DNA of 64,000 nucleotides, from positions 2,604,001-2,668,000 of the forward strand of contig NZ_CP058348.1 in NCBI RefSeq assembly GCF_013752535.1, given 5' to 3'. The stretch is from Bdellovibrio sp. KM01. Lineage in GTDB: Bacteria; Bdellovibrionota; Bdellovibrionia; Bdellovibrionales; Bdellovibrionaceae. Both the position numbers and the translations under genes were made by a program. The notes under the pieces were generated by a model. The model was not told where the DNA came from and did not search any database. It saw nothing but the letters and a program-made list of their open reading frames with translations. This document shows, one piece after another, positions 7,992-16,578 of the stretch; the stretch's first letter is position 1, and each line of letters starts with the position of its first letter.

Positions 7992-9305
7992 TTAATTCGC
8001 TGACAGACGGATCACGCTTCCGTACTCCATGTTTATAAAAATATTATTTTTATAAACCGTCGGAGCGCCCGTCATAAAACCTTTAACTGTCCATGTTTTT
8101 ATAACTTTGCCGTCCTGGGCACGCATCAAACACAACTGATTCATTTCGCACATTTGCAAAAATGCCCATTCGTTTTCGGAAACACGAACAGCCGTTGCGC
8201 TCTGAAGATTGAGAGCTTTGGAGTCGAAAATCTCGTGTGACCACAAGACTTTACCCGTGCCCATATTGTAAACAACAAAGCCCGATTTTTCACCATGATA
8301 GTTAATCCCAATGAGAGAACTACCAGGAACGATTGCAGGCGAAGACTGACTCACTCCGGGAATTTTCACCTGCCAAACAGGCTTTAATGTTGTCAAGTCC
8401 ACCGCCTCAAATCGAGAACCCCACGAAGAGAAGAATAATTTCCCGTCGGCAATAGTCGCAGTTCCCTTCATCGCGCCACCCGCATCACCCGTCCATAGCA
8501 AGGCACCGGTATCCATGTGAAAAGCAAACATCCGACCGTTGTTGGCTCCAACAAAAACACGACGATGTTCGGGATCCAAAGTCACGCTCGAATGAATTTG
8601 CTCCCCCACCCACGGACTTTGCCATTTGATTTCACCCGTCGTTCCGTTAAGGCGCGCGATATATCCATTCACATCAGAAGTTTCGATAGAAACGAAGAAA
8701 TCGTTTTCAAAAAATGTCGGTGAAGATCCCATGGCCTCGGCCAAACGAATAATCCAAATCGGCTCACCGCTTGATTTCTTCAGACAATAAAAGAAACCGT
8801 TGTAAGAACCAAAGCACACGCGGTCCTTGATCAGGATCGCAGATCCGTGAATTCCGTTGTCAGTTCGTGAAGTGAAGAACTTCCAGCGCACTCTTCCGTC
8901 CAGCTCAAACGCATAAAACCAACCGTCATCACCACCAACATAAATACCGGAATCATCCACCGCTGGCGTTGCTTTGCTGGCACGATGGACGGAATAGTTA
9001 ATTTCCTCGGAGGACCATTGAACTTTCATGTTTTGAAAGTTTTTTAAAATCTCGTTCGAATATCCCTGGCGATAGACATTACCCCGATACATCCAGGTCA
9101 CGTCTTGATCGGTCAGAATCTCACTGCTGATTCCCGATGTTAATTGCGGAACCATGCGATAAGTGCGTGACGGGCTGCCATCGTGATAGATCGAAGAACT
9201 TTGTTTGGCCAGAGTCGGCAGATTCAATAGCACGAAGCCGCCAAAGCAGATCGTGAAAGCCGCGAATAGAGTCCACTGCATAAGGGCGCGTCGTGATTTT
9301 ACCAT
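7992..9305 (-). CDS. PQQ-type beta-propeller protein, membrane anchored
   Basis: The 437-residue protein begins with a single transmembrane helix (LFAAFTICFGGFVLLNLPTL) and continues with repeating blades of the PQQ-enzyme/BamB type: PAVDDSGIYVGGDDGWFYAF, IKDRVCFGSYNGFFYCL, VFVGANNGRMFAFHMDTG and similar W-containing strands. No dehydrogenase active site is visible, so it is more likely a scaffold than an enzyme. The ATG at 9305 overlaps the stop of the upstream gene by 7 bases; a GTG at 9314 is an alternative. Its place before two pilin cassettes invites comparison with propeller adhesins such as PilY1, but that is speculative because there is no PilY1 sequence signature. Confidence 0.82.
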   Translation of the reverse strand: MVKSRRALMQWTLFAAFTICFGGFVLLNLPTLAKQSSSIYHDGSPSRTYRMVPQLTSGISSEILTDQDVTWMYRGNVYRQGYSNEILKNFQNMKVQWSSEEINYSVHRASKATPAVDDSGIYVGGDDGWFYAFELDGRVRWKFFTSRTDNGIHGSAILIKDRVCFGSYNGFFYCLKKSSGEPIWIIRLAEAMGSSPTFFENDFFVSIETSDVNGYIARLNGTTGEIKWQSPWVGEQIHSSVTLDPEHRRVFVGANNGRMFAFHMDTGALLWTGDAGGAMKGTATIADGKLFFSSWGSRFEAVDLTTLKPVWQVKIPGVSQSSPAIVPGSSLIGINYHGEKSGFVVYNMGTGKVLWSHEIFDSKALNLQSATAVRVSENEWAFLQMCEMNQLCLMRAQDGKVIKTWTVKGFMTGAPTVYKNNIFINMEYGSVIRLSAN

Positions 9306-10504
9306 TGGATCCACTCGTTTCGCCCGAAAGAATTGAACTGATAATTTCCGGTGCAGAAATCTTTGATATTTACAATTTCTTTAAACTCCGCATCGGTCTG
9401 ACGTCGCACCATCAAACTTAGACGGACATTTTTAAAATCCGGCTGGTCTTTTAAGGACTCGCAGGCCGCTTTCGCTCTAGAGAAATATAAATACGGTTCG
9501 CAGCGAATGCGCATGGCTGAAGGCTGAAGGCCCGAGGCAAATTCCTCATAGCGATCTTTGTATTCGGCGATCATGATGTGATCACACTCCACACGAGCGT
9601 CGTACATGTTCAAAGAAAGTACACGCCCCTCGCCAGTGACGGCAGCGTCTTTACTTAAAAGCAGCGGATAAAACTGGGCCGCCCAGAAAAGCAGAACCAC
9701 AGTGACCAGGGCCCAGTGCGTGTCTTGATTTTTAACTTCAGCCTTACTGGAAGCTTCTCCCCAAATCCAGCTCAAAGGAAAGATCGGAAGCAAGCATGAC
9801 ATTGTCGTCGGATAATAATATCCGACCCAATACCAGGACGAGGCATGGAATAAAATAAAAAAACCAAAAACTGTCCAGGCCATCCAGGAGCGACGCCCCA
9901 GCAAGAACCAGCTTAAGCCAACTTCCAGATAAATTACCGCCGAGCAGGCAATGACCACCAACCATGAAGGCCAAGTACCAACATCATAAATTGCTCCACC
10001 GGTCATCCATTCCAAATTGCGCAGCTTCAGCAAACCGGCCGCGCAATAGAAGGTCACTATCAGAACTTTGATGAAAATTTCTTTTCGAGGAAAAAATAGA
10101 TAAACGATGCCGATGATGAACGGCATGTAGTGATAGTTCCCCATCAATCGATAGTCGATCAGCAAGAATCCATACTTCACCAGGAACAGTGCGATCAGTC
10201 CAAAATAAGCGAGCCGCACTCGTCCCTTCAACATCAGGATGAAAATAGCAATGGCCAAACCCAAGTAAGCCCACAAAGACACCATCGCAGCGGTTCTATT
10301 AGGAAATCTCCAGAAGGAGCAATCCTCCATAAAAGACCAGCACAACGGTGACGGCGCATTGTTCATGTAAAAATCAAATGCAACGTTGTGGTTCCAAAAA
10401 TAGAAAGTTAGGAAATGAACGACCACCAGGAAAAATCCATAGATGCGCAACACACGGCTGTGCTGAATTTCTTCGATTTGGCGGTTTAGGTAGTTCAAAA
10501 TCAT
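9299..10504 (-). CDS. Polytopic membrane protein, HTTM-like
   Basis: A 401-residue protein with about eight to ten hydrophobic helices over the first 290 residues and a soluble C-terminal domain of about 110 residues with four cysteines. The segment FYCAAGLLKLRNLEWMTGGA with nearby conserved His and Trp resembles the HTTM domain, which relates to vitamin K-dependent carboxylases. I cannot confirm the Lys/His residues needed for that chemistry. The start codon overlaps the preceding stop as ATGA, and its end overlaps the propeller gene, so all three are tightly coupled. The soluble tail should lie on the opposite side of the membrane from the N-terminus or on the periplasmic face, which is inference. 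Confidence 0.7.
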   Translation of the reverse strand: MILNYLNRQIEEIQHSRVLRIYGFFLVVVHFLTFYFWNHNVAFDFYMNNAPSPLCWSFMEDCSFWRFPNRTAAMVSLWAYLGLAIAIFILMLKGRVRLAYFGLIALFLVKYGFLLIDYRLMGNYHYMPFIIGIVYLFFPRKEIFIKVLIVTFYCAAGLLKLRNLEWMTGGAIYDVGTWPSWLVVIACSAVIYLEVGLSWFLLGRRSWMAWTVFGFFILFHASSWYWVGYYYPTTMSCLLPIFPLSWIWGEASSKAEVKNQDTHWALVTVVLLFWAAQFYPLLLSKDAAVTGEGRVLSLNMYDARVECDHIMIAEYKDRYEEFASGLQPSAMRIRCEPYLYFSRAKAACESLKDQPDFKNVRLSLMVRRQTDAEFKEIVNIKDFCTGNYQFNSFGRNEWIQW

Positions 10505-11094
10505 TTACTTGCCTGATAGGTCCCAGAGTGTTGTTTCACTGGTGCGCCGGTGCAGTTTTCGAAGGTAGTGCCAACCAGAACAACTTTGTTCCAATCGATA
10601 TTTTCAAACTTACAATTTTTAAACTTGGAGAAAATAATGCTCGCACCTTTCAGCTTCACCCCGTCCCAATGCACATTTTCTAAGGAGACGCTATCCATTT
10701 GCATGGCGCGGGCATCGACATCGGTAAAGCGCACGTCTTTTAAAACGGATTGCCTGAAGTGCGCCCCGCGCAAGTCGACGTGGGAAAGTTTCACGTCACT
10801 AAAGCGATAGTCCGTGAAATAGGCGCGGGTGAATTCACTGTGCTTGATATTCAAACGATCCCAACTGCCATGCAGGAAATTTACATTCCCCGTTTTTAAA
10901 GTTTCGATATTTTGATCTTTGAAGTTTTCTTCGAACAAAGTGACTCGGCCGAATTCGCCGCCACTGCGAAATTTCGCAACGATTTCATGAGGTGCTTTCA
11001 GGCGATCTTCGGGAGCACAAAAGGCGTCGGCCAACACCACTTGCGATGTGAAATTCAAAACACAGACGGCTAGCAATGAAAGCGACCGGATCAT
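10501..11094 (-). CDS. Exported pentapeptide-repeat protein
   Basis: The start is the ATG at 11094, placed because it begins a signal peptide (MIRSLSLLAVCVLNFTSQV) and has a GGGGGA ribosome site. The 197-residue product carries repeated A/S-x-F-x-x and V-x-L-x-x units (SEFTRAYFTDYRFSDVKLSH, VDLRGAHFRQSVLKDVRFTD), which fold as a right-handed quadrilateral beta helix. Most pentapeptide-repeat proteins are cytoplasmic; an exported one is likely structural. It is the first gene of the tightly spaced operon that ends with the pilin cassettes. Confidence 0.82.
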   Translation of the reverse strand: MIRSLSLLAVCVLNFTSQVVLADAFCAPEDRLKAPHEIVAKFRSGGEFGRVTLFEENFKDQNIETLKTGNVNFLHGSWDRLNIKHSEFTRAYFTDYRFSDVKLSHVDLRGAHFRQSVLKDVRFTDVDARAMQMDSVSLENVHWDGVKLKGASIIFSKFKNCKFENIDWNKVVLVGTTFENCTGAPVKQHSGTYQASK

Positions 11095-11234
11095 GTATTC
11101 CCCCGCAGATATTTTATGCCATTTCACAGAGCGAAAGAATGACTTTTCCAAATATCGGGGGTGGAGTCCAGTTGGGATCTCGAACTGAGACACTGAGATA
11201 AACAAAGGTTAATCGGGAGTAATAATTTGTGCAG

Positions 11235-11543
11235 CTAAACCACGACTTTAATCGCGATAAATACAGCCACCCCTGCCAGGATCAGAAGTCCTGCCATAAA
11301 GGCAAGGTCTGCGATTTTTTCCAGTGCGCGATATTTTCCTGATCGCAGACTCGCATAGGAACAAACACTCGAAATCAAGAAAATCACAATCGTCACGGCC
11401 GTGCACTCATCCAGGATCGTTGCTTCTGTTTTATCCATAAAATGCGCCATGGAAAAAATAAGAAAACAGATCCCCAGCAGATTCGCCGAGGTGGGTAAGA
11501 TGTGATTGGCTACGGATTCTTTGGTATTATTTAAGTCACTCAT
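11235..11543 (-). CDS. Small membrane protein with three TM helices
   Basis: The ATG at 11543 overlaps the pdxH stop as ATGA, so translation is coupled. The 102-residue protein contains three hydrophobic segments (ANLLGICFLIFSMAHF, TAVTIVIFLISSVCSY, AFMAGLLILAGVAVFIAI) separated by short charged loops. I recognise no family. It should be an inner-membrane protein. A link to pyridoxal metabolism is suggested by gene order only. Confidence 0.72.
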   Translation of the reverse strand: MSDLNNTKESVANHILPTSANLLGICFLIFSMAHFMDKTEATILDECTAVTIVIFLISSVCSYASLRSGKYRALEKIADLAFMAGLLILAGVAVFIAIKVVV

Positions 11544-12130
11544 GGAGAGCGCATGAAGGTCTTCCACGTGCCTTCTTCAGTTCGTTGATATACAAATCGT
11601 TCATGCAGACGTCCATTGTGGCCGAACCAGAATTCGATTTCAGTTGGAACCACCAACCACCCGCCCCAATGAGGTGGACGAGGCACCGGTTGACCCTCAA
11701 ACTGTTTTTCATACTCTTGCACGCGACGGGCAAGATGATTGTAATCTGGGATTTCTTCGCTTTGATTGGACGCCCAAGCACCGATTTGACTTAAGCGAGC
11801 GCGGGTTTTCCAGTACGCATCGCTTTCTTCGGGATTCACTTTTACAGCCATTCCCGTCACGCGCACTTGTTGCCAGATTGCTGGCCAATAGAAATTCAAG
11901 CACACATTCGGGTTGTCCTCGATATCGAGGCCCTTGTGGCTATGGTAGTTCCCAAAAAAAACAAAACCCTCTGGAGTTCTGTCTTTCATATAGACAATTC
12001 TCACAGAGGGAATGCCCCTATCATCCACAGTCGCAACTGACATTGCATTTGCCTCTGGGATTTGTTTTTCGATCGCCTCTTTAAGAAGGCGATCGAAATG
12101 AAGATAAGGGTCAATAGTTAGATCAAACAT
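11540..12130 (-). CDS. pdxH: Pyridoxamine 5'-phosphate oxidase
   Basis: PdxH oxidises pyridoxine or pyridoxamine 5'-phosphate to pyridoxal 5'-phosphate with FMN and O2. The 196-residue protein shows the family motifs in order: AMSVATVDDRGIPSVRIVYM (FMN site), FVFFGNYHSHKGLDI, NVCLNFYWP, QVRVTGMAVKV, the RLSQIGAWASNQSE substrate loop, and the terminal PPHWGGWLVVPTEIEFW with HNGRLHERFVYQR. The length is slightly short at the N-terminus compared with E. coli, as in many bacteria. The final residue pattern is intact. It is cytoplasmic and overlaps a small membrane-protein gene. Confidence 0.96.
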   Translation of the reverse strand: MFDLTIDPYLHFDRLLKEAIEKQIPEANAMSVATVDDRGIPSVRIVYMKDRTPEGFVFFGNYHSHKGLDIEDNPNVCLNFYWPAIWQQVRVTGMAVKVNPEESDAYWKTRARLSQIGAWASNQSEEIPDYNHLARRVQEYEKQFEGQPVPRPPHWGGWLVVPTEIEFWFGHNGRLHERFVYQRTEEGTWKTFMRSP

Positions 12131-12135
12131 CGTTA

Positions 12136-12837
12136 CTATTTTTTAGCTTTTGCAGCTGGTTTTTCAGCTTTAACGATATCCATCAATTCAACTTCGAAAA
12201 CTAGAACTGAATTTGGTGGGATACCTGGGCGGCCTGAAGGACCGTAAGCAAGTTCTGGTGGGATGAAAAGTTTAGCTTTAGAGCCAACTTTCATCAATTG
12301 AAGAGCTTCTGTCCAACCTGGGATAACGCCACCAACTGGGAATTCAGCTGGTTGACCACGGTCGTATGAAGAGTCGAATTGCTCACCGTTCGTCAAAGTA
12401 CCTTTGTAGTGTACTTTTACTACGTCTTCTTTTTTAGGTTGAGCGCCAGTGCCTTCTTTTTCGATGATGTATTGAAGACCAGAAGCCGTTGTTTTTACAC
12501 CAGCTGCAGATTTGTTTTTCTCAAGGTAGTCTTTACCAGCTTTAGCGTTTGTTTCAGCAGCTTCCTGCTGTTTTTTCATCGCCATTTCTTGAAGTTTCAT
12601 CATCGCTGCTTGCATGTCTTCTTTAGTCATTTCGTTTTTGCCAGCAGAAGCATCTTTCAAAGCCTGCGCCAAAGCGTCAGAATCGAAATCGATGTTTTGT
12701 TGTTTCAAGTTGCCACCGATTTGTTGACCAATAGCGTATGACGCTTTTTTGATATCAGTGTCCAACTTTACTTTTCTAGTGCAGGCAGTAGATGCAGCAA
12801 GTGCAACAACAAGGCCTCCAAGTACTAACTTATTCAT
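12136..12837 (-). CDS. FKBP-type peptidyl-prolyl isomerase, lipoprotein (FkpA/Mip-like)
   Basis: The start is the ATG at 12837 with GGGGAGATA upstream. The 233-residue protein has a signal peptide ending in STACTRK, a weak lipobox (Ser rather than Leu at -3), so lipidation is likely but not certain. An N-terminal dimerisation domain with YAIGQQIGGNL and a Lys/Gln-rich helix precedes a classic FKBP domain: VKVHYKGTLTNGEQFDSSYD, FPVGGVIPGWTEAL, and PPELAYGPSGRPGIPPNS. This is the Mip/FkpA architecture. Such proteins isomerise proline bonds and act as chaperones for envelope proteins. It lies 5 bases upstream of pdxH. Confidence 0.93.
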   Translation of the reverse strand: MNKLVLGGLVVALAASTACTRKVKLDTDIKKASYAIGQQIGGNLKQQNIDFDSDALAQALKDASAGKNEMTKEDMQAAMMKLQEMAMKKQQEAAETNAKAGKDYLEKNKSAAGVKTTASGLQYIIEKEGTGAQPKKEDVVKVHYKGTLTNGEQFDSSYDRGQPAEFPVGGVIPGWTEALQLMKVGSKAKLFIPPELAYGPSGRPGIPPNSVLVFEVELMDIVKAEKPAAKAKK

Positions 12838-12975
12838 TCTATCTCCCCATTCAAGGTTGTTAATTTTCACAGACCACATATCTTGCGCTGATTTATGGGA
12901 ATTTCAAACAGATGATGCGTGCTGACACGCGCGTTCTTTCAACGATGTAAGTTTGGCAGCACACCAAGCGCGCTA

Positions 12976-13362
12976 TTAGAGGGGATTTAGGAAGTCTTCA
13001 GATATTGCGCCGTACAGGGTTTTGAAATTTACGGGCTTAGCGATGAAACGCAGTGATCCCTGATCTTCGTTCCCTTTGCGGGAATACGGTGCACTCATCT
13101 CGGTACAGATATAGATTTTTACGCGGGGAAACTTTTTTTGAACGACTTTGAGTAATGCAAGCTCGTCCATGTCGGGAGCTGTGACTTTAGAGATCACCAA
13201 CAGCACCGGCGAGTTGCCGAAACCTTGTAGCTGCTTGATACATTCTTGGGCATTTGCTGCGAGATGAAAATTGAAGTTCAGCGCAGAGTTATTCTGCGAC
13301 ATCTCCTGTTTAAACAAATCCAGGAGTGCTGGTTCGTCATCTACGAACAACACATGAACCAT
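12976..13362 (-). CDS. Stand-alone receiver-like protein lacking the phospho-acceptor Asp
   Basis: This 128-residue protein is a single REC domain without an output domain. The acidic pair Asp8-Asp9 follows strand 1 (HVLFVDDEPALLDLF), the Thr of strand 4 is in YICTEMSA, and the conserved Lys is in RFIAKPV. The strand-3 position that normally carries the phosphorylated Asp reads LLVISKVTAPDMD, which puts Ser58 there. It may be an atypical receiver that signals without phosphorylation, or Asp64/Asp66 may take part; both are inference. It is monocistronic. Confidence 0.85.
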   Translation of the reverse strand: MVHVLFVDDEPALLDLFKQEMSQNNSALNFNFHLAANAQECIKQLQGFGNSPVLLVISKVTAPDMDELALLKVVQKKFPRVKIYICTEMSAPYSRKGNEDQGSLRFIAKPVNFKTLYGAISEDFLNPL

Positions 13363-13629
13363 CTAATCTACACTCCGACTTTCCAATGAAATTATGGCCT
13401 TACGCGACCCACTACAAAAGTGTGCTCTGCGTTGCATAAATCAGCAAGCGTTTCTTACTATTTATGATTCTTAACTTCGAAAAAACTCGGGAAAATACAG
13501 ATATTTGACTCCCCTGAGCAGATTTCAAAGAGGGTCTGTCAAGCACCCGTCCCAACCTGAGATATTCATCGTGTCTGATTGCCTCAAAAGGACAAATTCC
13601 TGCACAATAAGACTAAAGGAACTCATATT

Positions 13630-14028
13630 ATGCTCAGCCTGCTTTTACTGTTCAGTTTAGTGAATCCATCGTATGCGCAGTCCAAAATCAAGAAACCCAA
13701 CACCAATATCTATGAAGCGGAACCCTCTGAGGAAAAGCCCAAATCCTTCTCGGCGAAAGTGCGTGTGGTGCGGGATATTTCAGACGAAGTGGAAGTATTC
13801 TTTGATTCCGATGAAGCACGCGGAGCTTACACTTTACCACGCAAAATTTCGGGTTACGCAACGGTGTTAAAGACCTTGCAGGATTCTGAAAAACCAGGTG
13901 GCCCCCCAGTGGCGGTAACAGCGGACTCAGAGAAAAGAATTCTGAGTGTGGAAAAAGGCGCTTCCAGTTCCGGTTCCGGCTATAAAAAGAAGAGCCCGTA
14001 CGATCCCGGCGAGATTCCTGACATCTAG
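13630..14028 (+). CDS. Hypothetical exported protein
   Basis: The start is the ATG at 13630, preceded by AAAGGAAC, which places a compact signal peptide (MLSLLLLFSLVNPSYAQS) at the N-terminus. The 132-residue product then has a charged mature region with an IYEAEPSEEKPKSF stretch, an acidic EVEVFFDSDEARG segment and a Ser/Gly-rich KGASSSGSGYKKK linker near the end. No domain recognised. It ends 48 bases before an OmpR-type regulator and may be transcribed with the two-component genes, so a periplasmic sensing role is possible but unproven. Confidence 0.72.
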   Translation: MLSLLLLFSLVNPSYAQSKIKKPNTNIYEAEPSEEKPKSFSAKVRVVRDISDEVEVFFDSDEARGAYTLPRKISGYATVLKTLQDSEKPGGPPVAVTADSEKRILSVEKGASSSGSGYKKKSPYDPGEIPDI

Positions 14029-14076
14029 CATTACCCATACTTGCCATCCCAGAGGACAAGTGAGACTTTTTCTGTC

Positions 14077-14766
14077 ATGCGAATTCTTGTCGTTGAAGAT
14101 CAAGTTAAAATGGCTAACTTCCTGAAAAAGGGATTGAACGAAGTTGGATATGCTGTCGACATCGCGGAAAGCGGAACGTCGGCGGAGTCCTACATGGCTC
14201 AAGGCGATTATGACTTGGTGATTTTGGATGTCATGCTGCCCGATCAAAACGGTATCGATACTGCCAGACATCTTCGTCGCGACGGATACGCGGGTCCCAT
14301 TCTGATGGTCACCGCTCTTTCGACAACAAAAGACAAAGTAAACGGCCTGGATGCTGGCGCCGATGACTATCTGACCAAACCCTACTCCTTTGATGAACTT
14401 CATGCCCGCGTTCGCGCCTTGCTTCGTCGCAAAGGCTCCGCGAATGGTGGAACTGCCATCACTAATATTTTAAAATATGCCGACCTGGAGTTGGATCTTT
14501 TGCAACGTAAAGTGCGCAGATCCGGCCAGGAAATTTCCCTGACCACGAAAGAGTTTGCGCTGCTGGAATACTTCATGCGCAATCCCGAACGTCCTTTGGG
14601 CCGTGTCTCGATAGCGGAGCATGTCTGGGATATTCACTTTGATTCCGAATCCAACGTAATCGACGTGTATATCAATCTTTTGCGTAAAAAAGTCGATGCT
14701 CCCTTCAACAAAAGACTCATTCACACCGTGGTAGGGACTGGCTATGTTCTTAAAGAGTCTCCGTAA
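14077..14766 (+). CDS. OmpR/PhoB-family response regulator
   Basis: A 229-residue regulator: receiver domain (residues 1-120) with the acidic pair in ILVVEDQ, phospho-acceptor Asp51 in LVILDVMLPDQNG, Thr in MVTALST and Lys in YLTKPYSFDEL; then a winged-helix DNA-binding domain with LTTKEFALLEYFMRNP and SNVIDVYINLLRKKVD. The start at 14077 is the ATG directly before the first strand; upstream codons lack a ribosome site. It overlaps the histidine kinase gene by 23 bases. It is closest in style to the CusR/QseB-like group, by impression only. Confidence 0.93.
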   Translation: MRILVVEDQVKMANFLKKGLNEVGYAVDIAESGTSAESYMAQGDYDLVILDVMLPDQNGIDTARHLRRDGYAGPILMVTALSTTKDKVNGLDAGADDYLTKPYSFDELHARVRALLRRKGSANGGTAITNILKYADLELDLLQRKVRRSGQEISLTTKEFALLEYFMRNPERPLGRVSIAEHVWDIHFDSESNVIDVYINLLRKKVDAPFNKRLIHTVVGTGYVLKESP

Positions 14767-16201
14767 GTTTTTTGCAAATTTAAGTCTGCGGGTGCGCCTT
14801 TCATTGATTTTCGTGGTGTTCTTTGGAGCCACGACAATCCTTTTCAATATGTTTATCTTTAAAATGTCGATCGATAATCTGCAGCAGGATTTCGACGATG
14901 CTCTTTTCAACTATTCCGTCGACGTTTCAGAAGGTGTGGAAATTGGGGTTAAGGGTGACTTGAACTTTCCTCCTTTGCGCTTGGATCACGGTAAAATCCT
15001 GCCCTTCCCCTTGGGCACGGCGTTGATTCAAGTTCGTCACAGCTCGGGAGCAGTTCTTGCCCGCGTGGGAAATTTCGGCGAGTTTAATCCTCCTTATAAA
15101 AAAGATTTTGAACGCATTTGGGCTGGTGAAGAGGCAACCTATCGTACGATTGAACACATTCACAACATCCCTTCCGCCGAAGCCGATTCTTATCGTCTTA
15201 TTTCTTTTCCGTTGGATAACGTCGCAAAACCGCAACTGTTACTGCAAATCGCCGTTCCGATGACCTTGCTTGAAACGCAGATCAGCAAACGGCTGACTCT
15301 TTTAGAAGTTGGTATTCCCATCGTCCTGTTGTTTGCGACTTTGGGTGGTTTGTTCTTGTCGGCCCGCGCGTTGGCGCCAGTGAATCACATGATCGACATC
15401 GCTAAAAAAATCAAAGCCAGCGAACTTTCCAGTCGTGTTCCGATTCCGGCTGCGAATGATGAAATTAAAAAGCTCGCTTTAACATTAAATGAAATGCTTG
15501 ATCGCATCGAGCAGGCATTTCAATCCCAGGAACGGTTCGTTGCCGACGCATCCCATCAGCTTCTGACACCTCTAACGATCATGCGCCAGGAAATTGAACT
15601 TTTAAAGTCGGAAAAGCAAATTGACGTGGATCAATACACCCGCAGCGCTTTGCAGGAGGTCGATAACCTTGCCAACATCGTTCAAGAAATGTTGCTTTTG
15701 GCTCGTGCGGATGCGGGTTTGGGTGCGCTGAGTCTGCAAGAAATTTCACTGGAAGAATTGGTCTTTGAAGCCCTCACTCGCTGCGAAAAACTGGCAAACT
15801 CCAAAGGCATCAAACTTAAATTCAACATCAACAATGAATCAAAAGCCGATCGCAAATCCGTGCGTGGCGATAAAGATCTGCTGGAAAATTTAGTTTTTAA
15901 TATCATTGAAAATGCGATCAAATACTCTCCGAACAACGAAGTGGTTACTATCACGCTAGTTTGGAAAGATGATGTCAGCCAACTCTTTGTCCAAGATAAT
16001 GGTCCAGGAATTCCTGATGACAAATTACCTTTCATCTTCGAACGCTTTTCTCGGGGAGCGGCCGTTGAAAATCGCGTCAAAGGATTCGGCTTAGGTCTAG
16101 CTATTGCACAAAAGATCGCGAATCTTCACGAAGCTAAGCTCAGTGCTGGCAATAACGAGAGAAACGGCGCGATATTTTCTTTCGAAATTAAAAACATTTA
16201 A
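14744..16201 (+). CDS. Sensor histidine kinase, partner of the upstream regulator
   Basis: The 485-residue inner-membrane kinase has a first TM helix near residues 16-39, a periplasmic sensor of about 150 residues, a second TM helix near residues 185-208, a HAMP linker, a HisKA domain with the phosphorylated His271 in ADASHQLLTPL, and an HATPase_c domain (NIIENAIKYS, VQDNGPGIPDD, GFGLGLAIAQKIA). The usual HQLRTPL motif has Leu instead of Arg. The ligand is unknown. The gene overlaps the regulator gene by 23 bases, which argues strongly for a cognate pair. Confidence 0.93.
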   Translation: MFLKSLRKFFANLSLRVRLSLIFVVFFGATTILFNMFIFKMSIDNLQQDFDDALFNYSVDVSEGVEIGVKGDLNFPPLRLDHGKILPFPLGTALIQVRHSSGAVLARVGNFGEFNPPYKKDFERIWAGEEATYRTIEHIHNIPSAEADSYRLISFPLDNVAKPQLLLQIAVPMTLLETQISKRLTLLEVGIPIVLLFATLGGLFLSARALAPVNHMIDIAKKIKASELSSRVPIPAANDEIKKLALTLNEMLDRIEQAFQSQERFVADASHQLLTPLTIMRQEIELLKSEKQIDVDQYTRSALQEVDNLANIVQEMLLLARADAGLGALSLQEISLEELVFEALTRCEKLANSKGIKLKFNINNESKADRKSVRGDKDLLENLVFNIIENAIKYSPNNEVVTITLVWKDDVSQLFVQDNGPGIPDDKLPFIFERFSRGAAVENRVKGFGLGLAIAQKIANLHEAKLSAGNNERNGAIFSFEIKNI

Positions 16202-16288
16202 TCTGTTTTTAATCATGGTTTTAACTCCCTTTGCTACGCTGATCATGTTTCCGATTAAGGAAAACATTAAGAACCACTTGGAGGTTTT

Positions 16289-16510
16289 ATGAAATTGGTA
16301 TCTCTAGTATTGTCTGTTGTATTCGCTGGTGTTGTTGCTCAAGCTAACGAAGCTGCTCCAGCTGCTGCTACTACAGCTCCTGCTGCTGCAACTACAACTG
16401 AAGCTGCTCCAGCTGCTAAAACTGAAGCTAAAGCTGACAAAAAAGCTGCTAAAAAACACGGCAAAAAAGCTGCTAAAGAAGAAGTAAAAAAAGAAGAAGC
16501 TGCTCACTAG
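16289..16510 (+). CDS. Small exported Ala/Lys-rich protein
   Basis: A 73-residue protein with a signal peptide (MKLVSLVLSVVFAGVVAQA) and a mature part made almost only of Ala, Thr, Lys and Glu: first an AAPAAATT-type stretch, then KKAAKKHGKKAAKEEVKK. Low complexity prevents assignment. A strong TTGGAGG ribosome site and a perfect terminator at 16543-16571 support it as a real, probably well expressed gene. Similar Ala/Lys-rich secreted peptides bind acidic polymers, which is only an analogy. Confidence 0.75.
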   Translation: MKLVSLVLSVVFAGVVAQANEAAPAAATTAPAAATTTEAAPAAKTEAKADKKAAKKHGKKAAKEEVKKEEAAH

Positions 16511-16542
16511 TTTGAGTACTTCGAGCTTTTTTGCTCTTAGTT

Positions 16543-16571
16543 AAAAGGGAACCCTCGGGTTCCCTTTTTTT
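16543..16571 (+). terminator. Rho-independent terminator after the Ala/Lys-rich gene
   Basis: AAAAGGGAACCC at 16543-16554 pairs perfectly with GGGTTCCCTTTT at 16557-16568 around a two-base loop (functionally a 4-base loop), and the stem ends in a T run to 16571. Confidence 0.93.
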
Positions 16572-16578
16572 ATGCCAA

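Noticed and set aside
7992-9305. PQQ-dependent dehydrogenase
   Set aside because: The blades are present but no catalytic Asp/Cys-Cys region or cofactor ligands are visible, and the protein is short; a scaffold role is more likely.
16304-16507. Minus-strand frame rich in Ser and Phe
   Set aside because: Exact shadow of the Ala/Lys-rich exported protein, whose gene has a ribosome site, signal peptide and terminator.
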